Notes: generated by a model not told the origin, from the letters alone. A DNA stretch of 64,000 nucleotides from Maribacter polysaccharolyticus (GCF_028882255.1 NZ_JARBUY010000001.1:247975-311974), one strand, 5' to 3'; positions 25,794 through 34,135 are shown, counted from the stretch's first letter. Program-made: numbers and translations.

Positions 25794-27899
25794 ATGAAGA
25801 TTTACGACGACAAACATATAAAGAATGTTGTTCTTGTAGGGGCTCACAACTCCGGTAAAACAACACTGGCAGAGACCATGCTCTTCGAGGCGGGATTGAT
25901 CAATAGAAGAGGTACCATTGAAGGTTTGAATACGGTATCGGATTATCATGAGATAGAACATGAAAGGGGCAATTCGGTTTTTGCGACCCCGATGCATACC
26001 GAATGGCGGCAGTACAAGATCAACATCATGGATACGCCTGGTTTGGACGATTTTATAGGGGAGATCATCTCCTCCATTCGTGTGGCCGATACCATTGTTA
26101 CGGTCATAAACGGACAGTATGGTGCTGAAGTAGGCACAGAGATCATTTGGAATTATATTGATAAATACCAAAAACCGACCTTGTTTGTCATCAACCAAAT
26201 AGACCATCTGGGCCTTAAATATGATGAAAGTTATAACAGCCTAAAGAATTTGGTGGGCAATAACTTGGTCAAGGTACAATATCCCCTAAGGCTCGATGGC
26301 GCCCAATGCATTATCGACGTGCTAAAGATGAAGATGTACAAATTCGGTCCTGAAGGAGGAAAACCGGAAAAACTCCCAATCCCTGAGGATCAAAAGGAAA
26401 TTGCGGCCCAATTGCACAATGAATTGGTCGAGAAAGCCGCGGAAAATGATGAGGAATTAATGGAGTTGTTCTTTGAAAAAGGAACCTTGAACGAAGATGA
26501 GATGCGGCAGGGAATCAAGGCCGGAATGCTTAACCAGGAAGTATTCCCCGTATTCTGCACATCGGGCATCAACGATATGGGCAGTGGTCGCTTAATGGGC
26601 TTTATAGACAATGTTGCCCCTTCTGCCATTGATGTAAAACCGGAACAAAGTGTTGAGGGCCAAACCATAACCCCCACGAAAGATGCCCCGACCTCACTTT
26701 TCGTATTCAAGACCATACACCAACCCAATCTGGGCCAGATTACGTTTTTCAAAGTGATGTCCGGTGAAATCAACCAAAATGATAAATTGGTGAATTCGAG
26801 CAATGGGGAAACCGAGATATTGAATCAATTATTCATCATGGACGGTAAAAAAAGGGAACCGGTTCCAAAACTTACCGTTGGGGATATCGGTGCCACCTTA
26901 AAATTAAAATATACCGAGACCAATGACACCCTGTACGAAGCGGGTCACCCCATCACGATTCGACCCATTCAATTTCCCGAACCAAGAACAAGAAAATCCA
27001 TTTCGGCCGTAAATAAGAAAGAAGAGGAAAAATTAAGTGAGGCGTTGAAGAAAATCCATAGCCAAGACCCTACGGTCGTGGTATCGTACTCCAAAGAACT
27101 AAAACAATTGATCCTAGGCTGCCAGGGAGAACTCCACCTGGCTACGATCGATTGGACCCTAAAGAACGTTTATGGTATAGAAGCCAAATTTGAACGACCT
27201 AAAATTGCCTATCGGGAAACCATACAGCGGTCTGCCAATGCCAATTATAGACATAAAAAACAATCGGGTGGGGCAGGACAGTTTGCCCAGGTACATTTAA
27301 AAATAGAACCTTGGTACGAGGGCATGGCCGAGCCTGAAGGTTTCAATATCCGGGGAAAAGAAGAGGTGGATCTGCCCTGGGGCGGCAAACTGGTATTTTA
27401 TAATTGTATTGTAGGAGGTGTCATCGATTTACGATACTTACCTTCCATCATGAAAGGAATCCTGGAAGTTATGGAGTCGGGACCACTGACAAAATCCTAC
27501 ATCCGTGACGTTAGGGTAATGGTGTACGACGGTAAAATGCATTCCGTTGACTCCAATGACATTTCCTTTAAAATTGCTGGTGCCCATGCGTTTAAAGAGG
27601 CCTTCTTAAATGCCGATCCCAATCTATTGGAGCCGGTGCAGGAAGTTACGGTCAGGGTTCCCGAAGAAATGGTGGGCAATGTCATGACCGACCTGCAATC
27701 AAGACGTGCGATCATCCAAGGAATCGAACCCAAAGATCAGTTTCAGGTTTTAAAATGTATGGTGCCCGCTGCGGAATTGTATGGGTATTCAACCAATCTA
27801 AGATCAATGACCCAAGGTAGGGCAACTTTCAATGCCGTATTCTCTTCCTTTCAGCCCGTACCAAAGAACGTTCAAAAAGAATTGGTTCAACAGCCTTAA
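25794..27899 (+). CDS. EF-G-like translation factor lacking the catalytic histidine
   Basis: 701-aa full-length EF-G paralogue. The GTPase domain has P-loop GAHNSGKT (16-23). Switch I reads RGNSV where EF-G has RGITI. G3 is DTPGLDDF (80-87), so the catalytic His after DTPG is Leu84. G4 is NQID (134-137). Domain IV carries HKKQSGGAGQFAQV. It therefore probably binds GTP but hydrolyses it poorly. In Bacteroides a second EF-G (EF-G2) without GTPase activity supports growth when carbon is scarce, and this gene may be the flavobacterial counterpart. The neighbouring GntR operator suggests metabolic control. Ribosome-protection proteins of the TetM type are a less likely alternative. Confidence 0.88.
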   Translation: MKIYDDKHIKNVVLVGAHNSGKTTLAETMLFEAGLINRRGTIEGLNTVSDYHEIEHERGNSVFATPMHTEWRQYKINIMDTPGLDDFIGEIISSIRVADTIVTVINGQYGAEVGTEIIWNYIDKYQKPTLFVINQIDHLGLKYDESYNSLKNLVGNNLVKVQYPLRLDGAQCIIDVLKMKMYKFGPEGGKPEKLPIPEDQKEIAAQLHNELVEKAAENDEELMELFFEKGTLNEDEMRQGIKAGMLNQEVFPVFCTSGINDMGSGRLMGFIDNVAPSAIDVKPEQSVEGQTITPTKDAPTSLFVFKTIHQPNLGQITFFKVMSGEINQNDKLVNSSNGETEILNQLFIMDGKKREPVPKLTVGDIGATLKLKYTETNDTLYEAGHPITIRPIQFPEPRTRKSISAVNKKEEEKLSEALKKIHSQDPTVVVSYSKELKQLILGCQGELHLATIDWTLKNVYGIEAKFERPKIAYRETIQRSANANYRHKKQSGGAGQFAQVHLKIEPWYEGMAEPEGFNIRGKEEVDLPWGGKLVFYNCIVGGVIDLRYLPSIMKGILEVMESGPLTKSYIRDVRVMVYDGKMHSVDSNDISFKIAGAHAFKEAFLNADPNLLEPVQEVTVRVPEEMVGNVMTDLQSRRAIIQGIEPKDQFQVLKCMVPAAELYGYSTNLRSMTQGRATFNAVFSSFQPVPKNVQKELVQQP

Positions 27900-27919
27900 C
27901 GTTAAATCACTAACCATCC

Positions 27920-27956
27920 AAAAAGAGGACGCACTTTTGACAAGTACGTCCTCTTT
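27920..27956. terminator. Bidirectional terminator between the EF-G-like gene and the microprotein operon
   Basis: AAAGAGGACG pairs with CGTCCTCTTT (extended by ACTT/AAGT). The minus strand then has five T and the plus strand has TTTGATT. It sits between convergent units. Confidence 0.8.
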
Positions 27957-27980
27957 GATTATTTAGATACGGGATCAAAA

Positions 27981-28094
27981 TTATTTGAAGTGTCTAAATG
28001 TCGCCCATTGCACCCTTTTACTATTTTTAAAATTGGAAAAATAAGTATGTGTACGGGCTTCTGTTGGTGTTTCTAAGTGAATTGTTGTTCTCAT
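27981..28094 (-). CDS. 37-aa microprotein C of the trio
   Basis: ATG at 28094. It starts MRTTIHLETPTEARTHTYFS and ends KRVQWATFRHFK. It aligns along its length with the 37-aa product at 28161: both have PTEARxHTxFS, then KNxKRVxWAxxRxF. The changes are mostly conservative, as expected for selected coding sequence rather than chance. It is basic, with no membrane segment and no Cys. It is the last gene before the shared terminator at 27920. No known family is recognised and the function is unknown; the basic aromatic tail could bind nucleic acid or a protein. Confidence 0.6.
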   Translation of the reverse strand: MRTTIHLETPTEARTHTYFSNFKNSKRVQWATFRHFK

Positions 28095-28111
28095 GATGTT
28101 TTGTTTTTGAG

Positions 28112-28130
28112 TCCTGAAATGAATTCAGGA
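28112..28130. other. Hairpin between two microprotein genes
   Basis: TCCTGAA and TTCAGGA form a 7-bp stem with a 5-base loop in the 66-bp gap between the two paralogues. There is no T-tract, so it may be an mRNA processing or stability element. Confidence 0.45.
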
Positions 28131-28160
28131 AATGATTGATGATGATTTTATCCTTATCGC

Positions 28161-28274
28161 TTATCTGTTGAAGCTTCTGTATTCGGCCCAACGGACGCGC
28201 TTAGTGTTCTTTAAACTAGAAAAAAATGTATGTTTTCTTGCTTCTGTCGGTGATTTACTTAATGTTGCTTTCAT
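28161..28274 (-). CDS. 37-aa microprotein B of the trio
   Basis: ATG at 28274. It starts MKATLSKSPTEARKHTFFSS and ends KRVRWAEYRSFNR. It is a paralogue of the product at 27981 with the same length and the shared pattern PTEARxHTxFS...KNxKRVxWA. It is strongly basic and soluble. It starts 11 bp after the stop of microprotein A, so the two are co-transcribed. It is too short for standard gene calling. No family is recognised. Confidence 0.6.
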   Translation of the reverse strand: MKATLSKSPTEARKHTFFSSLKNTKRVRWAEYRSFNR

Positions 28275-28285
28275 GTTGTTCGTTT

Positions 28286-28399
28286 TTAGTTATTGTTGTT
28301 GTTTTCAATGTTAATGTGATAAAGTCTATCCGTTTGCCAACCGCTACCCATCTCATAATATATTTTAGGCCTTAATTGATGTGGATGTAATGTTTCCAT
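28286..28399 (-). CDS. 37-aa microprotein A of the trio
   Basis: ATG at 28399. It starts METLHPHQLRPKIYYEMGSG and continues WQTDRLYHINIE with a run of five Asn at the end. It has exactly the same length as the two downstream paralogues but no clear sequence similarity to them. It lies first in the minus-strand unit, 11 bp before microprotein B. Coding potential is inferred from position, length and composition. No promoter of the TAnnTTTG type is obvious upstream (28400-28500). Confidence 0.45.
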   Translation of the reverse strand: METLHPHQLRPKIYYEMGSGWQTDRLYHINIENNNNN

Positions 28400-28661
28400 T
28401 TTTTGGTTCTTTTTAATTGACTTACACAGAATAGACGAGGAGGGTATTATTTTGTTACAGTACTATGTATAAAAAGGTACTATTTTATATAATATTTAAC
28501 AGAATCCATTGCCCAGAATTGGGACATATACCACGTAACTAATTGATTTTAATATATTTACATAATTTATATTGAAAATATTAGAAAAGTGTTAAAATAT
28601 GTATCGGTGATCCAAATCATTGTAAAAAGATATTCTGATAGCTTCTTTTGCACTAAAACAA
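28400..28661. other. AT-rich control region upstream of the microproteins and the YtfI-like gene
   Basis: Divergent spacer, strongly AT-rich, with a small dyad CCCAGAATTGGG near 28510. It presumably carries promoters for both directions, but no exact consensus match is seen. Confidence 0.4.
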
Positions 28662-29165
28662 ATGATGTGGTTCTTCATTGGCTCCTTACTTATCGCTGTG
28701 ATCATCGTATACCTGTTGTTCCTAAAAATGAAGCTATATATCAATACGGATACGCGGCAGTATTATCTCCAGGTCGTAGGCATTGTAAAAGCCAGTGTTG
28801 AAGCCGACAAAGAGCGATTGGTTCGTATACATATCAGAACCTTTTTCATGAACTTCTATGTTTATCCGTTAGAAGCCGGAAGAAGACCTAAAAAGAAAAA
28901 GAAAATTTCAAAACCAAAAGTAAGCAAGGGCAAATCTTTCAATTACAACAGGATTTTGCGAATCATCCGCACCTTTAAGGTCAACCGATTGGTTCTTGAC
29001 ATAGATACCGGTAATTGTATTACCAATGCCAAACTATATCCTCTTTGCGGCTTATCCCATCTGACCAATGGGCAGTTCAATATTAATTTTCAAGGAAGGA
29101 ACCAACTGATACTTCAATTGGATAATAGACCCATACGGATCATAAAAGCATTTATTAACAATTAA
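28662..29165 (+). CDS. YtfI-like (DUF2953-type) membrane-anchored protein
   Basis: 167 aa. One N-terminal membrane helix (residues 3-21, FFIGSLLIAVIIVYLLFL) is followed by a soluble domain with a highly basic stretch (RRPKKKKKISKPK, about 75-88). The position just before a GerW/YtfJ-like gene (11 bp) mirrors the ytfI-ytfJ pair of Bacillus, which supports the family call more than the sequence alone. Function is unknown; in spore formers the pair is linked to germination, which cannot apply here. Confidence 0.65.
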   Translation: MMWFFIGSLLIAVIIVYLLFLKMKLYINTDTRQYYLQVVGIVKASVEADKERLVRIHIRTFFMNFYVYPLEAGRRPKKKKKISKPKVSKGKSFNYNRILRIIRTFKVNRLVLDIDTGNCITNAKLYPLCGLSHLTNGQFNINFQGRNQLILQLDNRPIRIIKAFINN

Positions 29166-29176
29166 ATAAATTTACC

Positions 29177-29545
29177 ATGGAACTACATTTGGAAGAATTA
29201 TTGGGAAAGATCACAGACTTTATGAAGTCCGAAGCCAATACGGAAACGGTTGTTGGCAAACAATTTGACCTTGGGGAGTTTAAATGTGTACCGGTTATCA
29301 AGGTAGGTATGGGATTTGGTTCCGGAGGTGGCGAAGGTACCGATTCAAAAATCAAAAAAGGTCAAGGTATGGGGGCCGGAGCTGGAGTGGGCATTGAACC
29401 CATAGGTTTCTTGGTTACAAAAGGTGATCGAATTTCTTTTTTGGAAGCCGGAAAATCCCACGGATTGGCCGCAGTTTTTGAAAAAATACCGGAGTTGATT
29501 GAAAAAATCTCCGTTAACAAGAAAAAAGAAGAGGCAAGTGTTTAA
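29177..29545 (+). CDS. GerW/YtfJ-family protein
   Basis: 122 aa with the family layout: an N-terminal helix (LEELLGKITDFMKSEANTET), then VVGKQFDLGEFKCVPVIKV, a Gly-rich core (GMGFGSGGGEGTDSK) and GVGIEPIGFLVTKGDRISFL. In Bacillus this family is needed for a spore lytic enzyme, but members occur widely in non-sporulating bacteria with unknown roles. Cytoplasmic, with no signal. Paired with the membrane-anchored YtfI-like protein upstream. Confidence 0.85.
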   Translation: MELHLEELLGKITDFMKSEANTETVVGKQFDLGEFKCVPVIKVGMGFGSGGGEGTDSKIKKGQGMGAGAGVGIEPIGFLVTKGDRISFLEAGKSHGLAAVFEKIPELIEKISVNKKKEEASV

Positions 29546-29772
29546 ACCATCAAAGTGGGAAAGCCCCCAAGAAGCATCCCCACCTTGTTGTGAAAATCAC
29601 ATCGATGGCTTATCCCATTTAAAAGCAATATCTTATATTTGCTAAAATTTTGGAATTAGGGATTACTTCTCAAAGATGTAATAACAGGTTTTCTTCTAGA
29701 TTGTTTTCTTATAGCACGATTTATTTAACCCCTTTTTCTTAAATTAGCAACAATAATATACGGTAATAAAAT

Positions 29773-30228
29773 ATGGCGAAGTCGCAACAGACATTTAACA
29801 AAAGTGAAAAAGAAAAAAAGCGTTTAAAAAAGCGTGAAGAAAAGCAAAAGAAAAAATTAGCCCGAAAAGCTGCTTCAAAAGAGAGTGGTGGAGGTATCCA
29901 GTTTGCGTATGTCGATTATAATGGTAATTTGACAGACACACCACCGGATCCATCGCAAAAGATTGAAATAGACGCTGAGGATATTGTTTTGGGAATACCG
30001 AAAAAAGAAGAGGGTGATGAAGAAAAATTCGATCCGGTAAGAAACGGTAAGGTTTCTTTCTATGACTCATCCAAAGGGTTCGGTTTTATCATCGATAGCG
30101 TTGATCAAGAAAAGTACTTCACCCATGTAAGTGGTTTGATCGATGAAATCGCCGAAAACGATAAGGTATCCTTTGAGTTGGAAAAAGGACAACGGGGAAT
30201 GAATGCCGTAAGGGTAAAGAAGATCTAG
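29773..30228 (+). CDS. Cold-shock-domain protein with basic N-terminal extension
   Basis: 151 aa. The C-terminal 65 residues are a cold-shock domain: GKVSFYDSSKGFGFI holds RNP1-like KGFGFI, and KYFTHVSGL is in the RNP2 place, where many CspA proteins have VFVHxS. Residues 1-40 are very rich in Lys and Glu (EKEKKRLKKREEKQKKK), probably a nucleic-acid-binding tail. It likely acts as an RNA chaperone. It is monocistronic with a strong terminator 30 bp after the stop. Bacteroidetes commonly carry this extended form. Confidence 0.88.
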   Translation: MAKSQQTFNKSEKEKKRLKKREEKQKKKLARKAASKESGGGIQFAYVDYNGNLTDTPPDPSQKIEIDAEDIVLGIPKKEEGDEEKFDPVRNGKVSFYDSSKGFGFIIDSVDQEKYFTHVSGLIDEIAENDKVSFELEKGQRGMNAVRVKKI

Positions 30229-30257
30229 GATTTTAATTCCCGTAAATTTGATAGTGA

Positions 30258-30288
30258 AGACCGCAATGTTATTGCGGTCTTTTTTTTT
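30258..30288 (+). terminator. Rho-independent terminator after the cold-shock gene
   Basis: AGACCGCAAT pairs with ATTGCGGTCT around a 3-base loop, followed by eight T. Confidence 0.92.
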
Positions 30289-30730
30289 ACTTTTTTTTTG
30301 GCACCATTTACTTGGATAAATAAATACATGGTTTGGGATGTAAAAAATGCCCACTCGTCCTTTTTTATCCCACACAATACCGATAAATCACTTAATTACC
30401 TGAAATTGGTGATTCTACCCCCTTTTTCCAATAGGTAGATTCATGATTTAAGCGAAATAGACGATTTAAATTTCCTGTAGTACCTGAAGAAATAAAAAGA
30501 ATTTAGACTCAAGTTAAAAGAGTTTGAATTAGTAGAAGGAAGAGGGCCCATGGCCCTCTTCTTTATTGGTATAGTGGCAGTTAGTCGTAACCCCATCCTA
30601 AAAATCGAATTCAAAAAACATGTACAATACGATTTTAGTTGCAAAAAAATCATCAATATTGATTATTCCTTATAGATAATTCAAGGCATATGATTAATAT
30701 TGACACTTAATTGATTTTTTTTGAATATCC
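30289..30730. other. Intergenic region before the EamA gene
   Basis: No convincing gene. A strong hairpin at 30538-30560 (GAAGAGGGCC with GGCCCTCTTC, then CTTTATT) has the form of a weak terminator but follows no recognisable ORF, so a small RNA or a gene remnant upstream of it is possible. Several in-frame stops interrupt every frame across 30430-30530. Confidence 0.4.
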
Positions 30731-31651
30731 ATGACAAAAGACCAAAATCCATTATTGATCATCCTGGCTTTTTTCGCTATCTATGTGATTTGGGGATCTA
30801 CCTATTTGCTGAATAAGATTGCCGTAACGGACCTACCACCTTTTATGTTGGCTGGCATACGTTTTATCATAGCAGGTGTTCTTATTTTCATTATTGCCAA
30901 AATAATGGGAAAGAACATAAAAATAAGCTGGCGCCAAATCAAAAACACCACCATTGCGGGTTTCTTGTTTTTAACGATCGGGAATGGGGTAGTGGTTTGG
31001 GCACTGAAATTCGTGGATAGTGGGTTCGCTGCTTTGGAAATATCGGCCCAGCCTTTGATCGTGCTACTCCTTATGCGGATTATCCAAGGGAAGAAAATAC
31101 AAATGATGTCCGTTGTGGGGGTCATCTTAGGTTTGATCGGTATTTACTTGTTGGTGAGCCAAGAGCAAGTCCTTGACCAAGAAAATTCCATAGTGGGTAT
31201 GGTAATGATTTTTGCTTGTATGTTAAGTTGGGGATATGGCAGCCTTTTTGTCGGCAAAGCCGAATTGCCCAGAAATTATTTTGTGAATACCGGGTATCAA
31301 ATGCTTTTCGGGGGTATCATGTTGATGGTCATGAGTCTGCTCTTTGGGGAAACATGGAGTTCCCCTTTGACTTGGACCCGCCCTGTCCAATATGCCGTGA
31401 TTTTACTAATTGTATTCGGGAGTATCGTTGCTTTTACGGCATTCAATTATTTGTTACAGGTCGTTTCTCCTGAAAAAGTGGCTACCTCAACCTATGTAAA
31501 CCCGATTATAGCGATCCTTTTGGGGTGGCAATTCTTAGACGAAAAAGTAACGGTTCAATCCATCATTGCTGCCGTAATATTGCTTACCGGAGTATATTTT
31601 ATCAATACCAAGCGAAAATTCACGGTCATACCCCGTTTTTTTAAATCTTGA
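30731..31651 (+). CDS. EamA-family (DMT) transporter
   Basis: 306-aa inner-membrane protein with two EamA repeats and about ten helices. The first repeat begins LAFFAIYVIWGSTYLLNKIA; the second (about 155-290) contains SWGYGSLFVGKAELP and SPEKVATSTYVNPIIA, both typical of the family. It probably exports a metabolite such as an amino acid. Monocistronic, convergent with the rhodanese end of the sulfur operon. Confidence 0.9.
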   Translation: MTKDQNPLLIILAFFAIYVIWGSTYLLNKIAVTDLPPFMLAGIRFIIAGVLIFIIAKIMGKNIKISWRQIKNTTIAGFLFLTIGNGVVVWALKFVDSGFAALEISAQPLIVLLLMRIIQGKKIQMMSVVGVILGLIGIYLLVSQEQVLDQENSIVGMVMIFACMLSWGYGSLFVGKAELPRNYFVNTGYQMLFGGIMLMVMSLLFGETWSSPLTWTRPVQYAVILLIVFGSIVAFTAFNYLLQVVSPEKVATSTYVNPIIAILLGWQFLDEKVTVQSIIAAVILLTGVYFINTKRKFTVIPRFFKS

Positions 31652-31682
31652 GCCGATTTTACCAGTTTACAAAGGCTACTTA

Positions 31683-32294
31683 CTAACAGCCCCCTTCTGG
31701 TTTTCGTTTTTTCTTTTTCTGGATGACCATTACCTTTTTAGGTGTTTCGGGTACCGTACTTTGAACGGAATTGGAATCTCCCGTCTTTCCTTTTTGGAAA
31801 ATATCGAGATAATCGGGAATCGGTTTTTCAACCTCATAACCGGTGATTTGAAAGTCATTGTCGACCAACCGTGTTTCGTTTTCAAGGATTTTTATGTTCC
31901 CATATCCCAATTGATATAAGATCATCCAGGCCCTGTTCGCCTCATGTGGATTTTTTCCGTACAAAACAATGGTCTTCCCACTGTCCCTTAATTCATTGAA
32001 TATGGATATACCCGTATCCTTTAGAATCTCCACTGTGGGAATATTAAGGGCATTATCCAGATGGCCTTGGGAATAATCGAATTTATCCCGAATATCGATC
32101 ATAACCGATTGGGAACGGTCAATTTCGGACAAAGGAACCAGATAATCCCGGGTTGTTAGGGCCTTCAAGGTCTCCGCAGTGGTTTTTTCATATACATTGG
32201 AGGGTTTTTTGAATGTCAATATGCCAATGACCAAGACCAATATAAATACGACCGTGGATATTGAGATGCGTTTTGTTCTTTCCAATTCTTTCAT
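31683..32294 (-). CDS. Membrane-anchored rhodanese-fold protein without catalytic Cys (2)
   Basis: 203 aa. A membrane helix at about 9-28 places the domain probably in the periplasm. The rhodanese fold is recognisable from VMIDIRDKFDYSQGHLDNALNIP. At the active-site loop TIVLYGKNPHEANRAW the usual Cys is Gly, so classical sulfur transfer is impossible. The C-terminus is KKKKRKPEGGC, the same as in the next gene upstream. The final Cys may carry sulfur or anchor the protein. Last gene of the operon that begins at 37860, after a gap of 13 bp. Confidence 0.8.
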   Translation of the reverse strand: MKELERTKRISISTVVFILVLVIGILTFKKPSNVYEKTTAETLKALTTRDYLVPLSEIDRSQSVMIDIRDKFDYSQGHLDNALNIPTVEILKDTGISIFNELRDSGKTIVLYGKNPHEANRAWMILYQLGYGNIKILENETRLVDNDFQITGYEVEKPIPDYLDIFQKGKTGDSNSVQSTVPETPKKVMVIQKKKKRKPEGGC

Positions 32295-32307
32295 ATCAAA
32301 CAGATTT

Positions 32308-32964
32308 TTAGCATCCCCCTTCGGGTTTACGTTTTTTCTTTTTCATAACAGGAACCACTAACTTTCTCGATCCTTCTTCCTCTGCGTCCTTATCTTGCAA
32401 GGTTTCACCCCCAACACCGAAATACATTGCAGCGGCCAGCCTGAAATCATAGCGATCAAAGGCTTCTTTAGGCATGTTTTCCGTGGGTTTCAAAGGATTA
32501 AGGATCGTGTTGTACCATCCATTGATCCCCCCATCCAGAACGTGTAAATTTTTATAGCCCTTTCTCGTAAGTAAAATCCATGCCTGATCGGCGGTAAGGT
32601 TTTGGTTGGAAAACAATACGATATCGTATTGATCCTGATTTAAATAGCCTTCACTTTCCGGATCTAAAATTTGGTCTAAAGGAATATTGAACGCCCCAGG
32701 CATGGTATATTCGTTATATTCATTTTCAGACCGTAGATCGATCAAAAGGATCGATGGATCCTTGGCTATTATTTTTTCCGCGAGTTCATCGGAAGTCATA
32801 TACCGTTCCGGATTCACCACTTGGGCCAAAAGGTCCTCTGCAGTTACCCGTTCATTTTTTTTATAGCCCGGCAAAACCAACAACCCCAAAGCCGCAATGA
32901 AAAGCAATGAAGCTAATATGACATACCTATTTGCAAGGATTTTCGCAAGTTTCCTATTGATCAT
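32308..32964 (-). CDS. Membrane-anchored rhodanese-fold protein without catalytic Cys (1)
   Basis: 218 aa. A membrane helix lies at about 12-31 (VILASLLFIAALGLLVL). The rhodanese core shows ILLIDLRSENEYNEYTMPGA and the loop DIVLFSNQNLTADQAW, where Ser replaces the catalytic Cys. The end is KKKKRKPEGGC, identical over 11 residues to the downstream paralogue. The pair probably arose by duplication, with strong constraint on the tail. Its place after the YedE-type transporters and the oxidoreductase suggests it handles or senses imported sulfur. Confidence 0.82.
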   Translation of the reverse strand: MINRKLAKILANRYVILASLLFIAALGLLVLPGYKKNERVTAEDLLAQVVNPERYMTSDELAEKIIAKDPSILLIDLRSENEYNEYTMPGAFNIPLDQILDPESEGYLNQDQYDIVLFSNQNLTADQAWILLTRKGYKNLHVLDGGINGWYNTILNPLKPTENMPKEAFDRYDFRLAAAMYFGVGGETLQDKDAEEEGSRKLVVPVMKKKKRKPEGGC

Positions 32965-32976
32965 ATCGGTATTTAT

Positions 32977-33567
32977 TTAATAAAATACTTTTTTAATACG
33001 TTTTCGTACGATGTCGGAGACAAAGAAAGCAGCAAGGGCAATTACGGTGACACCGAAAATAATCCAACTGGCGGGTATATCAAAACTATCCACCAAGGTA
33101 ATGTTGCCTAAAAAAGAACCGTTATAGAGTCCTTCGAACACATTATATGCCTCGGAAAAAACAAAAACCCCGATCATAATACCGAAGACATAGATCCAGG
33201 CATCCAATTTACCGATGGCAACGGCACATAGACTGGTTCCCGGACAAAATCCGCCGGCGACAAAACCGACCCCCATAATGGCCCCTCCGATAATCGCCGC
33301 CCAAACATAAGTCGGGTGCACATAGAGCATGCCCATTTCTATCCAGCCCAAATAATCCATATAATACAGGCCAATTACCGAAACTACCGCAGCGGTAAAA
33401 AACACTTTCAAAACCGCGAAGTCGTACCCATAAAAAACGCCTGCCAACTTACGGGAAGAAGAAAATCCCGAAGCTTCCAGAATAAAACCGAAAGCCAACC
33501 CGATCAGCACCGCAATGATGATGTTCCATTCATCTGTCAATATCCCATTTGGAATCAAAGGTCCCAT
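32977..33567 (-). CDS. YeeE/YedE-type sulfur transporter, half 2
   Basis: 196-aa membrane protein with about five helices. The conserved Cys segment is GVGFVAGGFCPGTSLCAVAIGK, and an earlier FGFILEASGFSSSRKLAGVF belongs to the first family repeat. YeeE/YedE proteins move thiosulfate or similar sulfur species across the inner membrane. Two half-size genes here (this and the next upstream) resemble the PmpA/PmpB arrangement. It sits between its partner and the rhodanese pair. Confidence 0.85.
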   Translation of the reverse strand: MGPLIPNGILTDEWNIIIAVLIGLAFGFILEASGFSSSRKLAGVFYGYDFAVLKVFFTAAVVSVIGLYYMDYLGWIEMGMLYVHPTYVWAAIIGGAIMGVGFVAGGFCPGTSLCAVAIGKLDAWIYVFGIMIGVFVFSEAYNVFEGLYNGSFLGNITLVDSFDIPASWIIFGVTVIALAAFFVSDIVRKRIKKVFY

Positions 33568-33588
33568 ACACTTATTTTTTTTAATTCG

Positions 33589-34119
33589 TTATATCCAGTT
33601 TTTTCTAAAGAAATACGCAAAGAGGTAGGCCGTACCGAAGATGGCCAACATGGTAATAAATCCACCCGTCGATAACACTGCCATTCCGCTCAAGGCCGCC
33701 CCACTGGTACAGCCCCTTGCAATCTGTGCCCCGAGTCCGAAAAGGACACCTCCCGTCAACGCAAATACCAAACGTCTGCGTGAAGTGATCTTAGGGGAAT
33801 GTTGCACCCTAAATCCTATGCGGCCCGATAATGACCCCGAAATAAAGGCCCCTGCAAGTACACCAAGGCTTTCAAAAACCAACCAAGTATTCATGGGCGA
33901 TTCATCACCTTGAACGAACTTACTGTAATAGCCGTTATTGACCGTATGTTCATGGGATACCTTGTCTACCAAGGTAACCACACTACTTTTCATGGCACCA
34001 CTGGCCCCAAGGCCACGCCCGGTCATATAAAAGGTAAAAATGATCAATAGCCCTAAAAGGAAACCGCCGAAATAGGGGTTCCAATAAACATGTTTATTAT
34101 TTTCACTTGCTTTATCCAT
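33589..34119 (-). CDS. YeeE/YedE-type sulfur transporter, half 1
   Basis: 176 aa from ATG 34119; a TTG at 34128 is in frame but the ATG gives the usual start. About four helices. The signature is GAQIARGCTSGAALSGMAVL with the conserved Cys, preceded by GGVLFGLG. A first-repeat-like segment FGGFLLGLLIIFTFYMTGRG is near the N-terminus. It lies 16 bp after the NrfD-type gene stop (34136) and 21 bp before its partner half. Confidence 0.85.
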   Translation of the reverse strand: MDKASENNKHVYWNPYFGGFLLGLLIIFTFYMTGRGLGASGAMKSSVVTLVDKVSHEHTVNNGYYSKFVQGDESPMNTWLVFESLGVLAGAFISGSLSGRIGFRVQHSPKITSRRRLVFALTGGVLFGLGAQIARGCTSGAALSGMAVLSTGGFITMLAIFGTAYLFAYFFRKNWI

Positions 34120-34135
34120 TCGATTCAATTTTAAT

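Noticed and set aside
30441-30656. 71-codon minus-strand ORF
   Set aside because: Low-complexity translation rich in Ser, Phe and Tyr, spanning the hairpin; no coding character.
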